Assembly: GCA_002634385.1 (NCBI GenBank)
Contig: NSJL01000014.1
Location: forward strand, 53,032 to 117,031
Source: Nitrospira sp.
GTDB taxonomy: Bacteria > Nitrospirota > Thermodesulfovibrionia > Thermodesulfovibrionales > Dissulfurispiraceae
Length of the DNA: 64,000 bases
Reading direction: 5' to 3'
A program made the translations under genes and the position numbers. Positions 1 through 8,354 of the stretch are shown in pieces. Under the pieces are notes generated by a model. It searched no databases. It was not told where the DNA came from and was given only the letters and a program-made list of their open reading frames with translations. Within the stretch, counting starts at the first letter, position 1; the number at the start of each line of letters is the position of its first letter.

Positions 1-908
1 GCTGTCCAGGCCGCCCCGTCTCCCGACGTAAGGATGGTTCCCGATTCTCCCACGGTCGCAAAGGTACTGCCGTAGACAACCCCGCTCAGCTTTACGGAAG
101 TGCCGGAGGCCTGCACCGTCCAGGTCGCCGCATCGCCGGAGGTGAGAATCGCTCCCCCCGAGCCCACTGCTACATAGAGATTATTTCCATATGCAACCCC
201 ATACAGGTCACTTGATGTACCAGAGGTCTGCACCGTCCAGGTGGTGGCATCACCGGAGGTGAGGATCGTTCCGCCCGAGCCCACCGCAACATACAGGCTG
301 TTGCCGTAGGTGATCCCGTTCAGGTCGCTGGTGGTGCCGGAAGTGGCCGCCGTCCAGGTGGCGGCATCACCGGAGGTGAGGATCGTTCCGCCCGAGCCTA
401 CGGCAACAAAGGTACTCCCGTAGGTCGCTCCGGTAAGGTTGGTGGAAACCCCGGAAGTCTGCGCCGTCCAGGTCACCGTATCCGTGGAGGAGAGAACCGT
501 CCCGGAAGCGCCCACGATAAGGTACGTGGACCCGGAGAAAGTGGCACCCGCCAGATCGCTGGTAGTACCGGAGCTCCTCGGCGTCCAGTTCACGGTAAAA
601 TTCGCGTCGAACATATTATCGCCGTCTACGCTCACCGTCCTGCTTGCGGGATTGAAAATGTACCCCTCACCGGAGGGCACGATGGTATAGGTGCCGTCCT
701 TGACACTGGTGAAACCGTATCTCCCGGTGGAATCGGTGGTAGTAGTTTCTGATCCCATGGTGACGGTCACCCCGGAAATTCCCTGCCCGCCGGTATCGGT
801 AATGCTTCCCGCCACAGTAAACCGGGCCCCCCCGCTGCCGCATCCGGTAAGCACCAGTGACATGCATGCAAGCAAAAGAAACAGTACAACAATCCCTGAT
901 TTTTTCAC
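1..908 (-). CDS. Lipoprotein with Asp-box/Ycf48-like repeats (3' end beyond window)
   Basis: The minus-strand frame is open from a GTG at 908 to the window edge (about 302 residues visible). Reading starts VKKSGIVVLF and reaches a lipobox LTGC near residue 24, so it is a predicted lipoprotein. It continues as one carboxypeptidase-regulatory-like or Ig-like domain (about residues 30-95, with a TDSTGRYGF turn). At least five repeats of about 35 residues follow, each containing a YGN-LYVAVGSGGTILTSGDA-TWT pattern. TSGDAxTW is close to the Asp-box (SxDxGxTW) of BNR and Ycf48-type beta-propellers. A GAGGGAG ribosome site precedes the GTG. The repeats are very alike at DNA level, suggesting recent expansion. 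Function is unknown; an outer-surface propeller is likely. Confidence 0.8.
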   Translation of the reverse strand, partial: MKKSGIVVLFLLLACMSLVLTGCGSGGARFTVAGSITDTGGQGISGVTVTMGSETTTTDSTGRYGFTSVKDGTYTIVPSGEGYIFNPASRTVSVDGDNMFDANFTVNWTPRSSGTTSDLAGATFSGSTYLIVGASGTVLSSTDTVTWTAQTSGVSTNLTGATYGSTFVAVGSGGTILTSGDAATWTAATSGTTSDLNGITYGNSLYVAVGSGGTILTSGDATTWTVQTSGTSSDLYGVAYGNNLYVAVGSGGAILTSGDAATWTVQASGTSVKLSGVVYGSTFATVGESGTILTSGDGAAWT

Positions 909-1098
909 GATTCTCCCTCGTTTCCTCTGGGTGTTTCTGCACACTGCCCCGATGGGGCAAAAGCCTTGAAAAGGTTATCAAGTATATTACTTCGCCGGAG
1001 CATTTTGCAATATTCTTTTCCTCACCGGGCACAGCAGAAGCGGAGGTGCGGACAGGCGAGCACTTCCTTCAGCCCCTGATTTCTCGTTACACCCTGAT

Positions 1099-1127
1099 TT
1101 GGGGTTTGGAAAAAAGTGTGATACAAT
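1099..1127 (+). promoter_or_regulatory. Sigma-70-type promoter for the small ORF at 1158
   Basis: TTGGGG (1099-1104), a 17-nt spacer and TACAAT (1122-1127) are visible, with TGTGA directly before the -10. Predicted transcription start is near 1134, leaving a short leader with an AGGGAAGG-type site before ATG 1158. Confidence 0.5.
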
Positions 1128-1157
1128 TTTTTTAATACAACTCAGGGAAGGTGCGCA

Positions 1158-1484
1158 ATGGACAAGACAGATGTGGAGATTTTGCGAAAAGTCATGGAGC
1201 AAATCAGCCAGTCGGCCTTTGAGTTCGGAAAAGACATTCTTCCCATTCTTCAGAAATTCAAGGACGAGATGAACACCTACTACAGGATAATCCACCCCAT
1301 TCTGCGAAAGGAATACGAGGCTGCGGGAAGTCCCTGCGGAATGGACGACGACGGCATGTGGCAGTGGCTCAGGGGCAAGGCCCAAAAGACGGAGGAAGAG
1401 GAGAAGGATTCCATCGAAATCGAGGACATCCTGGCAAAGGATGTGCTGAAATTAAGGGATTACATGAGGGGAAGGTATAATTAG
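1158..1484 (+). CDS. Small hypothetical protein, helical and acidic
   Basis: A 108-residue protein with no family I recognise. It is rich in Glu, Asp and Lys, with a predicted long amphipathic helix (residues 1-50) and an acidic EEEEKDS stretch before a basic C-terminus. There is no signal peptide or membrane segment, so it is probably cytoplasmic. The ATG follows an AGGGAAGGTGC leader and a good promoter lies 31 nt upstream, which supports a real gene. The TAG stop codon is the first three bases of a TAGGGTGTGT repeat remnant. Confidence 0.6.
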   Translation: MDKTDVEILRKVMEQISQSAFEFGKDILPILQKFKDEMNTYYRIIHPILRKEYEAAGSPCGMDDDGMWQWLRGKAQKTEEEEKDSIEIEDILAKDVLKLRDYMRGRYN

Positions 1485-1505
1485 GGTGTGTAGGCGCACC
1501 CTGGC
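1482..1505. repeat. Remnant of TAGGGTGTGT inverted-repeat element
   Basis: AGGGTGTG, a short spacer and CGCACCCT form an imperfect palindrome starting exactly in the stop codon of the preceding gene. The left end matches the ends of the longer elements at 8956-9110 and 10920-11005. Confidence 0.45.
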
Positions 1506-1520
1506 TCCGGCATTTTTTTC

Positions 1521-1550
1521 TGGACACCGGTCGCCCTTCTGTGATGTAGT
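1521..1550 (+). promoter_or_regulatory. Putative promoter of the threonine dehydratase gene
   Basis: TGGACA (1521-1526), an 18-nt spacer and TGTAGT (1545-1550), again preceded by TGTGA. The -10 ends 6 nt before ATG 1557 and no Shine-Dalgarno site is present, so the message would be leaderless. Confidence 0.35.
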
Positions 1551-1556
1551 GATAGT

Positions 1557-2765
1557 ATGGTGCCCGTCACCCTATCCTCTATCAGGAAGGCCCGCGAGGT
1601 GGTGTCCCCCCATATCCACCGCACCCCCCTCGTCTACTCCAACTCCTTCAGGAGTCTCTTCGGCCCGGAAATCTGGCTGAAGGCGGAGAACCTCCAGAAA
1701 ACAGGCTCTTTCAAGGTCAGGGGCGCCTTCAACAAGCTCATCGGCCGGAAACCCCAGCGGGTCGTCGCCGCTTCCATGGGAAACCACGCCCAGGGCGTCG
1801 CCTATGCCGCCGGAAGTCTTGGAATCACGGCGAAGATCGTGATGCCCCGCACCGCCTCGCTGGTGAAACAAGAGGCCACGAAGGGCTACGGCGCGGAGGT
1901 GATCCTCCACGGAGAATCCTTTGCGGACGCATTGGGCTACGCCCTGTCACTGAAAAACCACACTTTCATCCACGCCTTCGACGACGAGGATATCATCACG
2001 GGCCAGGGTACCGTGGGCCTCGAACTGATCGAGGATCTTCCCGCTGCCGATGCGGTTCTCGTTCCGGTAGGGGGAGGAGGCCTTGTTGCGGGGATCGCGG
2101 TCGCCGTGAAGAGTCTTTCCCCAAAGACCGAAGTGATCGGGGTCCAGACTGCATCGGCCCCTTCCGCCTGCAAGTCCTTCCGGGCAAAAAGGCTGACAGA
2201 GACACCCCTTCACCCCACCATTGCCGACGGGATCGCCGTGGGACGGATCGGGACAAAGACCTTCGAGCTCATCGGACGCTATGTGGACGATGTGATCACC
2301 GTATCGGAGGAGTCCATCGCCCGGGCAGTGCTCCTCTTCCTCGAAAGAAAAAAGCTGGTGGTGGAGGGGGCCGGGGCGGTGCCCCTGGCGGCCCTGCTCG
2401 AACAGGGCTCCCGCTTCCTCGGGAAGAAGGTCGTCCTGGTCGTGAGCGGGGGGAATATCGACTTTACTCTCATTGACAGGATCATCCATAAGGGTATGGT
2501 CCTGAACGGCAGGATCGGTGTCCTGAATGTGGTCGTCAACGATATCCCCGGAAGCCTGCACCGGCTCACGGGGATAATCGCTGACCTCGGAGGGAACATC
2601 CTCCATGTCGTCCATGACCGCCTCGCGGAGGACGTGCCCATCGGAAAGACCCTTGTCGTCATCACCCTCGAAACGCGGGGACAGGAGCACCTCCGGCAGA
2701 TCGCCGGCGCTATCCGGTCCGCCGGGTTCGCCCTGGCGGGGGGAGAGGAGAAGCGGGCGGGATAG
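1557..2765 (+). CDS. ilvA: Threonine ammonia-lyase (threonine dehydratase) with ACT domain
   Basis: A 402-residue fold-type II PLP enzyme that deaminates threonine to 2-oxobutanoate, feeding isoleucine synthesis or threonine catabolism. The PLP lysine lies in SFKVRGAF (K53), the substrate loop in ASMGNHAQG, and the phosphate-binding GGGGL at 172-176. The SGGN segment near residue 298 is typical. Residues about 320-395 form a single ACT domain (VNDIPGSLHRLTGIIADLGG). Length and single ACT domain match the shorter TdcB/IlvA class rather than the ~510-residue E. coli IlvA. No Shine-Dalgarno site precedes the ATG. No other isoleucine gene is nearby, so catabolic versus biosynthetic role stays open. 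Confidence 0.92.
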   Translation: MVPVTLSSIRKAREVVSPHIHRTPLVYSNSFRSLFGPEIWLKAENLQKTGSFKVRGAFNKLIGRKPQRVVAASMGNHAQGVAYAAGSLGITAKIVMPRTASLVKQEATKGYGAEVILHGESFADALGYALSLKNHTFIHAFDDEDIITGQGTVGLELIEDLPAADAVLVPVGGGGLVAGIAVAVKSLSPKTEVIGVQTASAPSACKSFRAKRLTETPLHPTIADGIAVGRIGTKTFELIGRYVDDVITVSEESIARAVLLFLERKKLVVEGAGAVPLAALLEQGSRFLGKKVVLVVSGGNIDFTLIDRIIHKGMVLNGRIGVLNVVVNDIPGSLHRLTGIIADLGGNILHVVHDRLAEDVPIGKTLVVITLETRGQEHLRQIAGAIRSAGFALAGGEEKRAG

Positions 2766-2799
2766 GCCCGATAGTCCCCGGCAGAAAGGCCCTGCTTCA

Positions 2800-2828
2800 T
2801 TGACTTCACCCTTTTTCTGTGATAAAAA
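2800..2828 (+). promoter_or_regulatory. Promoter of nifU-nifS, apparently leaderless
   Basis: TTGACT (2800-2805), a 17-nt spacer ending in TGTGA, and TAAAAA (2823-2828). The start site would fall at about 2835, the ATG itself, and no Shine-Dalgarno site exists. Confidence 0.5.
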
Positions 2829-2834
2829 GAAACT

Positions 2835-3668
2835 ATGTGGGAATATACGAAAAAAGTAAAAGAATTTTTCCTCCATCCGAAAAACGTGGGGGAGATAGAG
2901 AACCCCGATGCCGTGGGCGAGGTGGGAAGCATCACCTGCGGTGATGCGCTCAAGCTCACCCTCAAGATCGATAAAGAGACAGGGAAGATCGTGGACGCCA
3001 AATTCCAGACCTTCGGCTGCGCCTCCGCCATCGCAAGCTCCTCCGCCCTCACCGAGCTGGTAAAAGGGAAGACCCTGGAGGAGGCGCTGACCTTATCCAA
3101 TAAGGATATCGCCGACTTCCTGGGGGGGCTGCCCGACGAGAAGATGCATTGTTCCGTCATGGGCAAGGAGGCGCTGGAGGCCGCTATTTCGAGCTACCGC
3201 GGGGTGGTGCCGCTCCCGGAATCCGGGGAGAGAGTGGTCTGCAAGTGCTTCGACGTGACCGAAGAGAAACTCCGGAAGGTCATCATCGAGAATCACCTCA
3301 CCACCGTCGCCGACGTCACCAACTATACGAAGGCAGGAGGGGGGTGCGGGTCCTGCATTCCCGACATTGAAGCCATCCTCCGGGAGATCTGGTCCCTGAA
3401 ACCGGTTGCGGAAAGGCCCCAGGAGCCGAAAAAACTGACCAACATCCAGAAAATCGCCCTCATCCAGGACGTGCTCGAAAAAGAGATCCGGCCCCGCCTC
3501 CAGGCGGATGGCGGGGATATCGAGCTGCTGGATGTGGAGGGGAAGAAAGTCATCGTCGCCCTGCGGGCCATGTGCGTGGCCTGCCCCATGGGGGGAGTCA
3601 CCATCAAGGGGATTGAGGAGAAGCTGCGGGAACTGGTGAGCGAAGATCTGGTGGTGGAGGAAAGATGA
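2835..3668 (+). CDS. nifU: Fe-S cluster scaffold NifU, three-domain form
   Basis: A 277-residue scaffold on which [2Fe-2S] and [4Fe-4S] clusters are assembled with sulfur from NifS. Three domains are visible. The first is an IscU-like N-terminal domain with C35, C62 and C106. The second is a central Bfd-like [2Fe-2S] domain with C136xC138 and C171xxC174 in CKCFD and GGGCGSC. The third is a C-terminal Nfu domain with C247xxC250 (CVACPMGG). All ligand cysteines are intact, and length matches classical NifU. The stop overlaps the nifS start (ATGA), so the two are translationally coupled. No nitrogenase gene is visible; non-diazotrophs also use this NIF-type system for general cluster assembly. 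Confidence 0.95.
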   Translation: MWEYTKKVKEFFLHPKNVGEIENPDAVGEVGSITCGDALKLTLKIDKETGKIVDAKFQTFGCASAIASSSALTELVKGKTLEEALTLSNKDIADFLGGLPDEKMHCSVMGKEALEAAISSYRGVVPLPESGERVVCKCFDVTEEKLRKVIIENHLTTVADVTNYTKAGGGCGSCIPDIEAILREIWSLKPVAERPQEPKKLTNIQKIALIQDVLEKEIRPRLQADGGDIELLDVEGKKVIVALRAMCVACPMGGVTIKGIEEKLRELVSEDLVVEER

Positions 3669-4867
3669 CCCCTATCTATCTTGACAACAATGCGACCACC
3701 GCCATTGCCCCCGAGGTTCTCGAAGAGATGCTCCCCTATCTGAAGGAGCTCTACGGCAATCCCTCGAGCATGCACACCTTCGGGGGGCAGCTCGGCGTAA
3801 AGGTACGGGAAGCGCGGGCAAAGGTGGCCGCACTCCTCGGCGCCGAGCCGGAGGAGATCGTCTTCACCAGTTGCGGCACCGAAAGCGACAACACCGCAAT
3901 CATGAGCGCCCTCGAAACCTATCCCCAGAAGCGGCACGTGATCACCACCCGCGTGGAGCACCCCGCCGTCTACAACTTCTGCAAGCACCTCGCGCGCAAA
4001 GGCTACCGCGTCACGTATCTCCCGGTGGACAGCAAGGGGAAGCTCAATATGGAGGCCTTCTACAAGGCCCTCGATGACGATACCGTCATTGTTTCCATCA
4101 TGTACGCCAATAACGAGACGGGGGTGATCTTCCCCATCGAGGAGATCGGGACGCTCCTCCGCGAAAGGGGGATCCTCTTCCATACGGATGCGGTGCAGGC
4201 GGTGGGAAAGATCCCCATCGATCTGAAAAAGCTCCCCGTGGACATGCTCTCCCTCTCCGGCCATAAGCTGCATGCGCCCAAGGGGGTGGGAGCCCTTTAC
4301 GTAAGAAAGGGTACGCGCTTCTACCCGTATATCATCGGCGGGCACCAGGAGCACGGAAGGAGGGCAGGCACGGAGAACACGGCCTCCCTCATCGCCCTGG
4401 GCAAGGCCTGTGAGCTCGCGGCGGAAAATCTGGAGGCCGAAGTGCCGTACCTGACCCGCCTCAGGGACAAGCTGGAGCAGGCCCTCCTGGATCTCTGCCC
4501 CGACCCGCGGGTAAACGGAGATACCGAGCACCGCCTTCCCAATACCACCAATATCAGTTTCGAGTACGTGGAGGGGGAGGCGATCCTCCTGCGGCTCGAT
4601 GAATACGGCATCTGCGCCTCCTCAGGCTCCGCCTGCACCTCGGGCTCCCTCGAACCGAGCCATGTGCTCCGGGCCATGGGGGTGCCTTTCACCGCCATGC
4701 ACGGTTCGGTGCGCTTCTCCCTGAGCCGGTACAACACCGAGGAGGAAATCGACAAGGTGATCGAGGTGCTGCCGTCCATCATCAAGGAACTGCGGTCGCT
4801 CTCGCCGTACGGCCGCGAAAAGCTGGTGGCGGAGAAGATATCCCAATGCGCCGCCTCCTCCACCTGA
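3665..4867 (+). CDS. nifS: Cysteine desulfurase NifS
   Basis: A 400-residue class V aminotransferase-fold PLP enzyme that converts cysteine to alanine and a persulfide for NifU. It has the YLDNNATT start, the PLP lysine K201 in SLSGHKLHAPKG, the HTDAVQA Asp that contacts the cofactor, the AGTEN loop, and the catalytic cysteine C324 in SSGSACTSGSLEPSHVL. The Cys loop and length resemble the group I NifS/IscS type. It overlaps nifU by 4 nt, so both proteins should be made together. Confidence 0.95.
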   Translation: MTPIYLDNNATTAIAPEVLEEMLPYLKELYGNPSSMHTFGGQLGVKVREARAKVAALLGAEPEEIVFTSCGTESDNTAIMSALETYPQKRHVITTRVEHPAVYNFCKHLARKGYRVTYLPVDSKGKLNMEAFYKALDDDTVIVSIMYANNETGVIFPIEEIGTLLRERGILFHTDAVQAVGKIPIDLKKLPVDMLSLSGHKLHAPKGVGALYVRKGTRFYPYIIGGHQEHGRRAGTENTASLIALGKACELAAENLEAEVPYLTRLRDKLEQALLDLCPDPRVNGDTEHRLPNTTNISFEYVEGEAILLRLDEYGICASSGSACTSGSLEPSHVLRAMGVPFTAMHGSVRFSLSRYNTEEEIDKVIEVLPSIIKELRSLSPYGREKLVAEKISQCAASST

Positions 4868-4903
4868 CCGGCACCTGATCCGGTCCCCTCTCCGCAAGGG
4901 AGA

Positions 4904-5785
4904 ATGCATCCGCCCCCTCTGCAGCTTCCCGATGAGCTCCTCCACAGGGGTACCAGGATCATCATGGTCATCGGCGCCTCTGATACCGGCAAGACGACCC
5001 TTATCGAGGGCCTCGCAGGTCTCCTCGCAAAGGAGGCCCGTATCGGCATCGTGGATCTGGACATGGGGCAATCCCATCTGGGTCCGCCCACCACCATTGC
5101 ATGGGGAAAGATCGAGGGGGCTTTCCCGGGATGGGAGAATATCGCCGTGGAGCGTTTCTACTTCACCGGCACCACTACCCCCATGGGGAGCCTGCTGCCC
5201 ACCCTCGTCGGGGCGAAGCTCCTGACGGACGAGGCGGCCTCCCTCTGCAACAAGGTGATCATCGATACCACGGGGCTCATCGCCGACCCCCCGGGGCGTG
5301 TTCTCAAACAGAGTAAGATCGACCTCCTCGCCCCCGATATCGTCATCGCGCTGGAGAACGCCGGAGAGCTGGAAGACATTCTCCAGGCCTTCCGGCTGAC
5401 CGTATCCCCCCGAATTCACCGTAGAAAGGCTCTCGAAGCCGCCCGGACCAAGACACCGGCAAGCAGGGGCCTTTATCGCTATCAGCAGATGAGGTCCTAC
5501 CTGCGCCGCGCACAAGTACGGACGGCACACCTCGACAGTACGGCCGTCCGTTTCACCCGGGAGGCGCTTCCCTTCTATGGGGAATACCTCGTGAACCGCA
5601 TCGTCTCCTTCCGGAATGCACAGAACCGGGATACGGCCCTGGGGGTGATCGAAAGGGTGCAGGAGAACAAGGGCGCCCTCCTCATCCGTACTCCCCTGGG
5701 AGCCGATGAACCGTTCGCCTGTATTGTCGTCGGGAAGGCGGAGATGGACCGGGAGAGGGAGGTGGTGCGGGAGCTCTCCCGGTAA
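4904..5785 (+). CDS. Clp1/Grc3-type P-loop protein, predicted polynucleotide 5'-hydroxyl kinase
   Basis: A 293-residue protein with a Walker A motif GASDTGKTTL (24-33) and a Walker B-like IGIVDLDMGQSHLG stretch. This DxDxGQ pattern is typical of Clp1/Grc3/Nol9 RNA kinases, which phosphorylate RNA or DNA 5'-OH ends. A second Clp1-like segment, KVIIDTTGLI, follows. The C-terminal ~90 residues are an all-beta-looking region as in Clp1 relatives. It sits 36 nt after nifS in the same direction, but I know no functional link to Fe-S assembly. Start choice is uncertain because AAGGGAG lies only 1 nt before this ATG. Substrate is unknown. Confidence 0.7.
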   Translation: MHPPPLQLPDELLHRGTRIIMVIGASDTGKTTLIEGLAGLLAKEARIGIVDLDMGQSHLGPPTTIAWGKIEGAFPGWENIAVERFYFTGTTTPMGSLLPTLVGAKLLTDEAASLCNKVIIDTTGLIADPPGRVLKQSKIDLLAPDIVIALENAGELEDILQAFRLTVSPRIHRRKALEAARTKTPASRGLYRYQQMRSYLRRAQVRTAHLDSTAVRFTREALPFYGEYLVNRIVSFRNAQNRDTALGVIERVQENKGALLIRTPLGADEPFACIVVGKAEMDREREVVRELSR

Positions 5786-5786
5786 T

Positions 5787-5807
5787 GCCCTGATGCCTCC
5801 TCAGGGC
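5787..5807 (+). terminator. Hairpin after the Clp1-like gene
   Basis: GCCCTGA, a 7-nt loop and TCAGGGC form a 7-bp stem 2 nt past the stop codon. It has no U-tract, so intrinsic termination is uncertain. Confidence 0.3.
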
Positions 5808-5842
5808 AAACGCATCTAAAAGGCACTTCAAGGGAAAACAAC

Positions 5843-5972
5843 GGGATTGCTTCAGGGTACGACCCTTCGCAATGACAGCACAGAAGAACCTCTTTTCTCT
5901 GTCATTGCGGTCTCTTTTCCCTCTGTCATCGCTCTTTCCCTTCTGTCATTGCGAGCGCAGCGAAGCAATCCC
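5843..5972. repeat. Palindromic interspersed element of the 'CATTGCGAGCGCAGCGAAGCAATCC' kind
   Basis: The left arm GGGATTGCTTC...TTCGCAATGACAG is inverted against the right arm CTGTCATTGCGAGC...GAAGCAATCCC. Two further CTGTCATTGC/CATCGC units lie between them. This sequence type is a very common dispersed repeat in environmental Gram-negative genomes and has no coding capacity. It lies between convergent genes. Confidence 0.7.
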
Positions 5973-6017
5973 AAGGGGATACACATTGGCCGGGCATTTC
6001 GCTGAGACAGTCCCCCT

Positions 6018-6767
6018 CTATTCGCTGTATTCCTTGATCAGCCGCGAGCCGTAGAGGAAGAAGCCCGTCGCATACAGGAGCAGCACCAGAAGAGAGATAA
6101 GCCCCTCGGCATCCAGCGCCGCTTTCCTGATGAGAATGTTGGTATGGGTAAGGGGCATAAGGTACACGAAGGGTTTGAAAAAAGCAGGCATCCTGTCCAC
6201 GGGGAAAAAGGTGCCGCTGAAAAAAGCCATGGGAAGAATAAAGAAGTTCGAGTAGGTGGCGGTATCTTCGTGGGACCTGGTCCGCATTCCGGTAATGACC
6301 CCCATGTTCGCGAAGAGGAAGCAGTTGATCAGAAGGGTGAGCAGGAAGAGAGGCGTAACGGCAAAGGAGGGGGAGGCGATGAGTCCCACCCCGATGATCA
6401 GGAAGGAAGCGAAAAGCCCCTTCACCATGCCCGCAAACACCTCTCCGATCATGATGGACGACGGCCGGATGGGCGACTGGACGAAAACCTGGAACGTCTT
6501 GAAATAGAGCCGGTTCAGGTTCAGGGCGCTCGCCACCCAGGTGTAGGAGTTGTTCATGGAGCTCATGGCCACCAGTCCGGGAATCAGGAACCCGAGATAG
6601 TCCATGCCGCCGAGGGAGATATTCCTCCCGAGGCCGAACCCGAAGGTGAGCAGGTAGATAATGGGCACCATCATCGCGGAAAAGAGATATCCCATGCGCA
6701 GGAGCTTCCTCCGGAACAGGAGGAGCTCCCGGAGGAAAAGGGGGTACCACTCCATCGTGAGCTTCAT
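6018..6767 (-). CDS. ABC-2 type transporter permease
   Basis: A 249-residue inner-membrane protein with about six hydrophobic segments and the ABC2_membrane pattern: an N-terminal amphipathic start, a conserved YLGFLIPGLVAMSSMNNSYT region, and a PMAFFSGTFFPVDRMP segment characteristic of drug, polysaccharide or NatB/DrrB-type permeases. Its start overlaps the stop of the ATPase gene by 4 nt, so the pair forms one exporter. The substrate cannot be read from sequence. Confidence 0.88.
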   Translation of the reverse strand: MKLTMEWYPLFLRELLLFRRKLLRMGYLFSAMMVPIIYLLTFGFGLGRNISLGGMDYLGFLIPGLVAMSSMNNSYTWVASALNLNRLYFKTFQVFVQSPIRPSSIMIGEVFAGMVKGLFASFLIIGVGLIASPSFAVTPLFLLTLLINCFLFANMGVITGMRTRSHEDTATYSNFFILPMAFFSGTFFPVDRMPAFFKPFVYLMPLTHTNILIRKAALDAEGLISLLVLLLYATGFFLYGSRLIKEYSE

Positions 6768-7597
6768 TCTATGCGCTCCCCCGTCAATTTGATGAAAACA
6801 TCCTCGAGGTTCGAGCGCCTGATCGTCACCGGGGAGAGGATCTGCCGTGCTCTGTCGAGCGCCTCATCGTGGCTCTTGCATACTTTCTGGATAAGCCTCT
6901 CTTCCTCGTCCACAAACTCCACAACGTATTCACCCATACCGGCCCTCAGGTTGAAGGGAGTATCAAGGGCGATCAGCCGCCCCCGGGAGAGGATGCCGAT
7001 CCGGTCGCACAGGGCCTCCGCCTCTTCTATATAATGGGTGGTAATCACGACGGTCCTGCCCCCTCTGCTTATTTTCCGGATGGCATCCCACATATGGTGC
7101 CGGATCTGGGGGTCGAGACCGATGGAGGGTTCGTCCAGGAAAAGGGCGGCGGGATCCCCCAGAAGTGCCCGGGCCAGGACGAGCCTCCGTTTCATTCCCC
7201 CCGAGAAATGTTCCACCACCGAATCCCTTCTGTCCCACAGCTCGACCGTCTCCAGCGCCTCCCGTATCTTCTCCTCCCGGCCCTGCACCTTGTGGAGCAT
7301 GGCGTAGATGAGCAGGTTCTCATACGCGGTGAGCTCGCGGTCGAGGTTGTTCTCCTGGGGCACCACGCCGATGCGCTTCTTGATCTCCAGGGGATTCCCG
7401 GAGATGTCGATGCCGTCGAGCCTGCAGACGCCCGCATCAGGCCTGCTCAACGTCGTAAGGACCTTGATCAGGGTGGTCTTCCCTGCGCCGTTCGGACCCA
7501 GAAGGCCGAAGACCTCCCCCTTCATAATGGAGACAGAGAGAGAATCCAGGGCACGGATCTTTCCGTAGTTCTTCGTCAGACCGGTAACTTCTATCAT
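6764..7597 (-). CDS. ABC-2 type transporter ATP-binding protein
   Basis: A 277-residue CcmA/DrrA-type ATPase partnered with the downstream permease. Walker A GPNGAGKTTL is at about residue 35, the Q-loop in GVVPQENNLD, the signature SGGMKRRL, Walker B ALFLDEPSIGLDP and the switch His in VITTHYIEEAE. A C-terminal ~70-residue extension follows, as is usual in this subfamily. It is the first gene of the two-gene operon; no ribosome-site or promoter feature stands out upstream. Confidence 0.92.
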   Translation of the reverse strand: MIEVTGLTKNYGKIRALDSLSVSIMKGEVFGLLGPNGAGKTTLIKVLTTLSRPDAGVCRLDGIDISGNPLEIKKRIGVVPQENNLDRELTAYENLLIYAMLHKVQGREEKIREALETVELWDRRDSVVEHFSGGMKRRLVLARALLGDPAALFLDEPSIGLDPQIRHHMWDAIRKISRGGRTVVITTHYIEEAEALCDRIGILSRGRLIALDTPFNLRAGMGEYVVEFVDEEERLIQKVCKSHDEALDRARQILSPVTIRRSNLEDVFIKLTGERIE

Positions 7598-7731
7598 AGG
7601 TCGGGCAACTCCATCCTGTAGTTTACCTTATGGAGCGGCGGAAGGGATAGAACAAGCGTACGCACAGGCGTTCCCGGGCTCGCTGCGCCCCGGGGAAAAG
7701 GGGAAAGACCCCGAGGGGAGAAGGGTTCCTC
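7598..7731. other. Intergenic region with GC-rich hairpin
   Basis: A CCCGGG...CCCCGGG inverted repeat around 7675-7697 lies just past the lipoprotein gene on the minus strand. It may act as its terminator, but there is no T-run. Nothing else is visible. Confidence 0.25.
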
Positions 7732-8274
7732 TTACCGCATCAACTGCCTGAAGATGAACGGGCTCTCTTCGTCCGTCAGCCTCCTCTCCACTTCGGGCTT
7801 GAGCTGTATCCTGACGATCACCCTGTTGTCCTGCAGATGATAGCTTATTTCGAGGACATCGGGGTAGCCCGTCTCAAAGGGATAATACCGGGGACTGATC
7901 TCATAACCGAGAATCTGTCCCCCGGGGCCGGGAATCCTGCTCAGAAAGGAGCGCCAGAAAGCGTGGTGATGGGCGGCATGCTTTTCCGCCGCGGCAAGGG
8001 CCTCCCGCGCCGGAAGCCCCCTGATCACCCGGTAATCGAATTCGGGGGCATAGATTTCAAAGGCATAGCCGTCCCCTTCCCGGTCGAGAAGGGCGACATT
8101 TTCCAAATCCAGACTGTACCGCCCCCCATAGAGAATGAGGGTATAGGTCGCTGTATCGTCGACCCTGACAACCTCCTCGGTCCGGAGATAGTTTCCCCCC
8201 GCACACGAAGAGAGAAGCAGCAGGCCGAAGGCGACAATTCCGCCGGTAATGGAGCATCCCTTCACGCATCTCAT
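7732..8274 (-). CDS. Predicted lipoprotein, unknown function
   Basis: A 180-residue protein with a hydrophobic signal segment ending in LSSC (lipobox, C24). The rest is soluble, with alternating beta-like stretches (YTLILYGGRYS, VIVRIQLKP) and a helix rich in Ala and His (REALAAAEKHAAHHHAF). I do not recognise a family. It is followed upstream on the same strand by a second lipoprotein gene, 80 nt away, so the two may be co-transcribed and share an envelope role. Confidence 0.65.
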   Translation of the reverse strand: MRCVKGCSITGGIVAFGLLLLSSCAGGNYLRTEEVVRVDDTATYTLILYGGRYSLDLENVALLDREGDGYAFEIYAPEFDYRVIRGLPAREALAAAEKHAAHHHAFWRSFLSRIPGPGGQILGYEISPRYYPFETGYPDVLEISYHLQDNRVIVRIQLKPEVERRLTDEESPFIFRQLMR

Positions 8275-8354
8275 TGATACCTCCTCGTTTCCCGCCCCAG
8301 CTCCCCCCTATCCCGGGGCGTGAGACCCCACTGTGCCGCCGCGGAAAGTGAAGA

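Noticed and set aside
2835..4867. nifUS as evidence of nitrogen fixation
   Set aside because: No nifHDK, nifB or related genes occur in the window, and NIF-type assembly is used by many non-diazotrophs.
5850..5975. Possible CRISPR-like array (repeated CTGTCATTGC units)
   Set aside because: The units are few, unequal and inverted with respect to each other; this is the common interspersed palindrome, with no spacers or cas genes.
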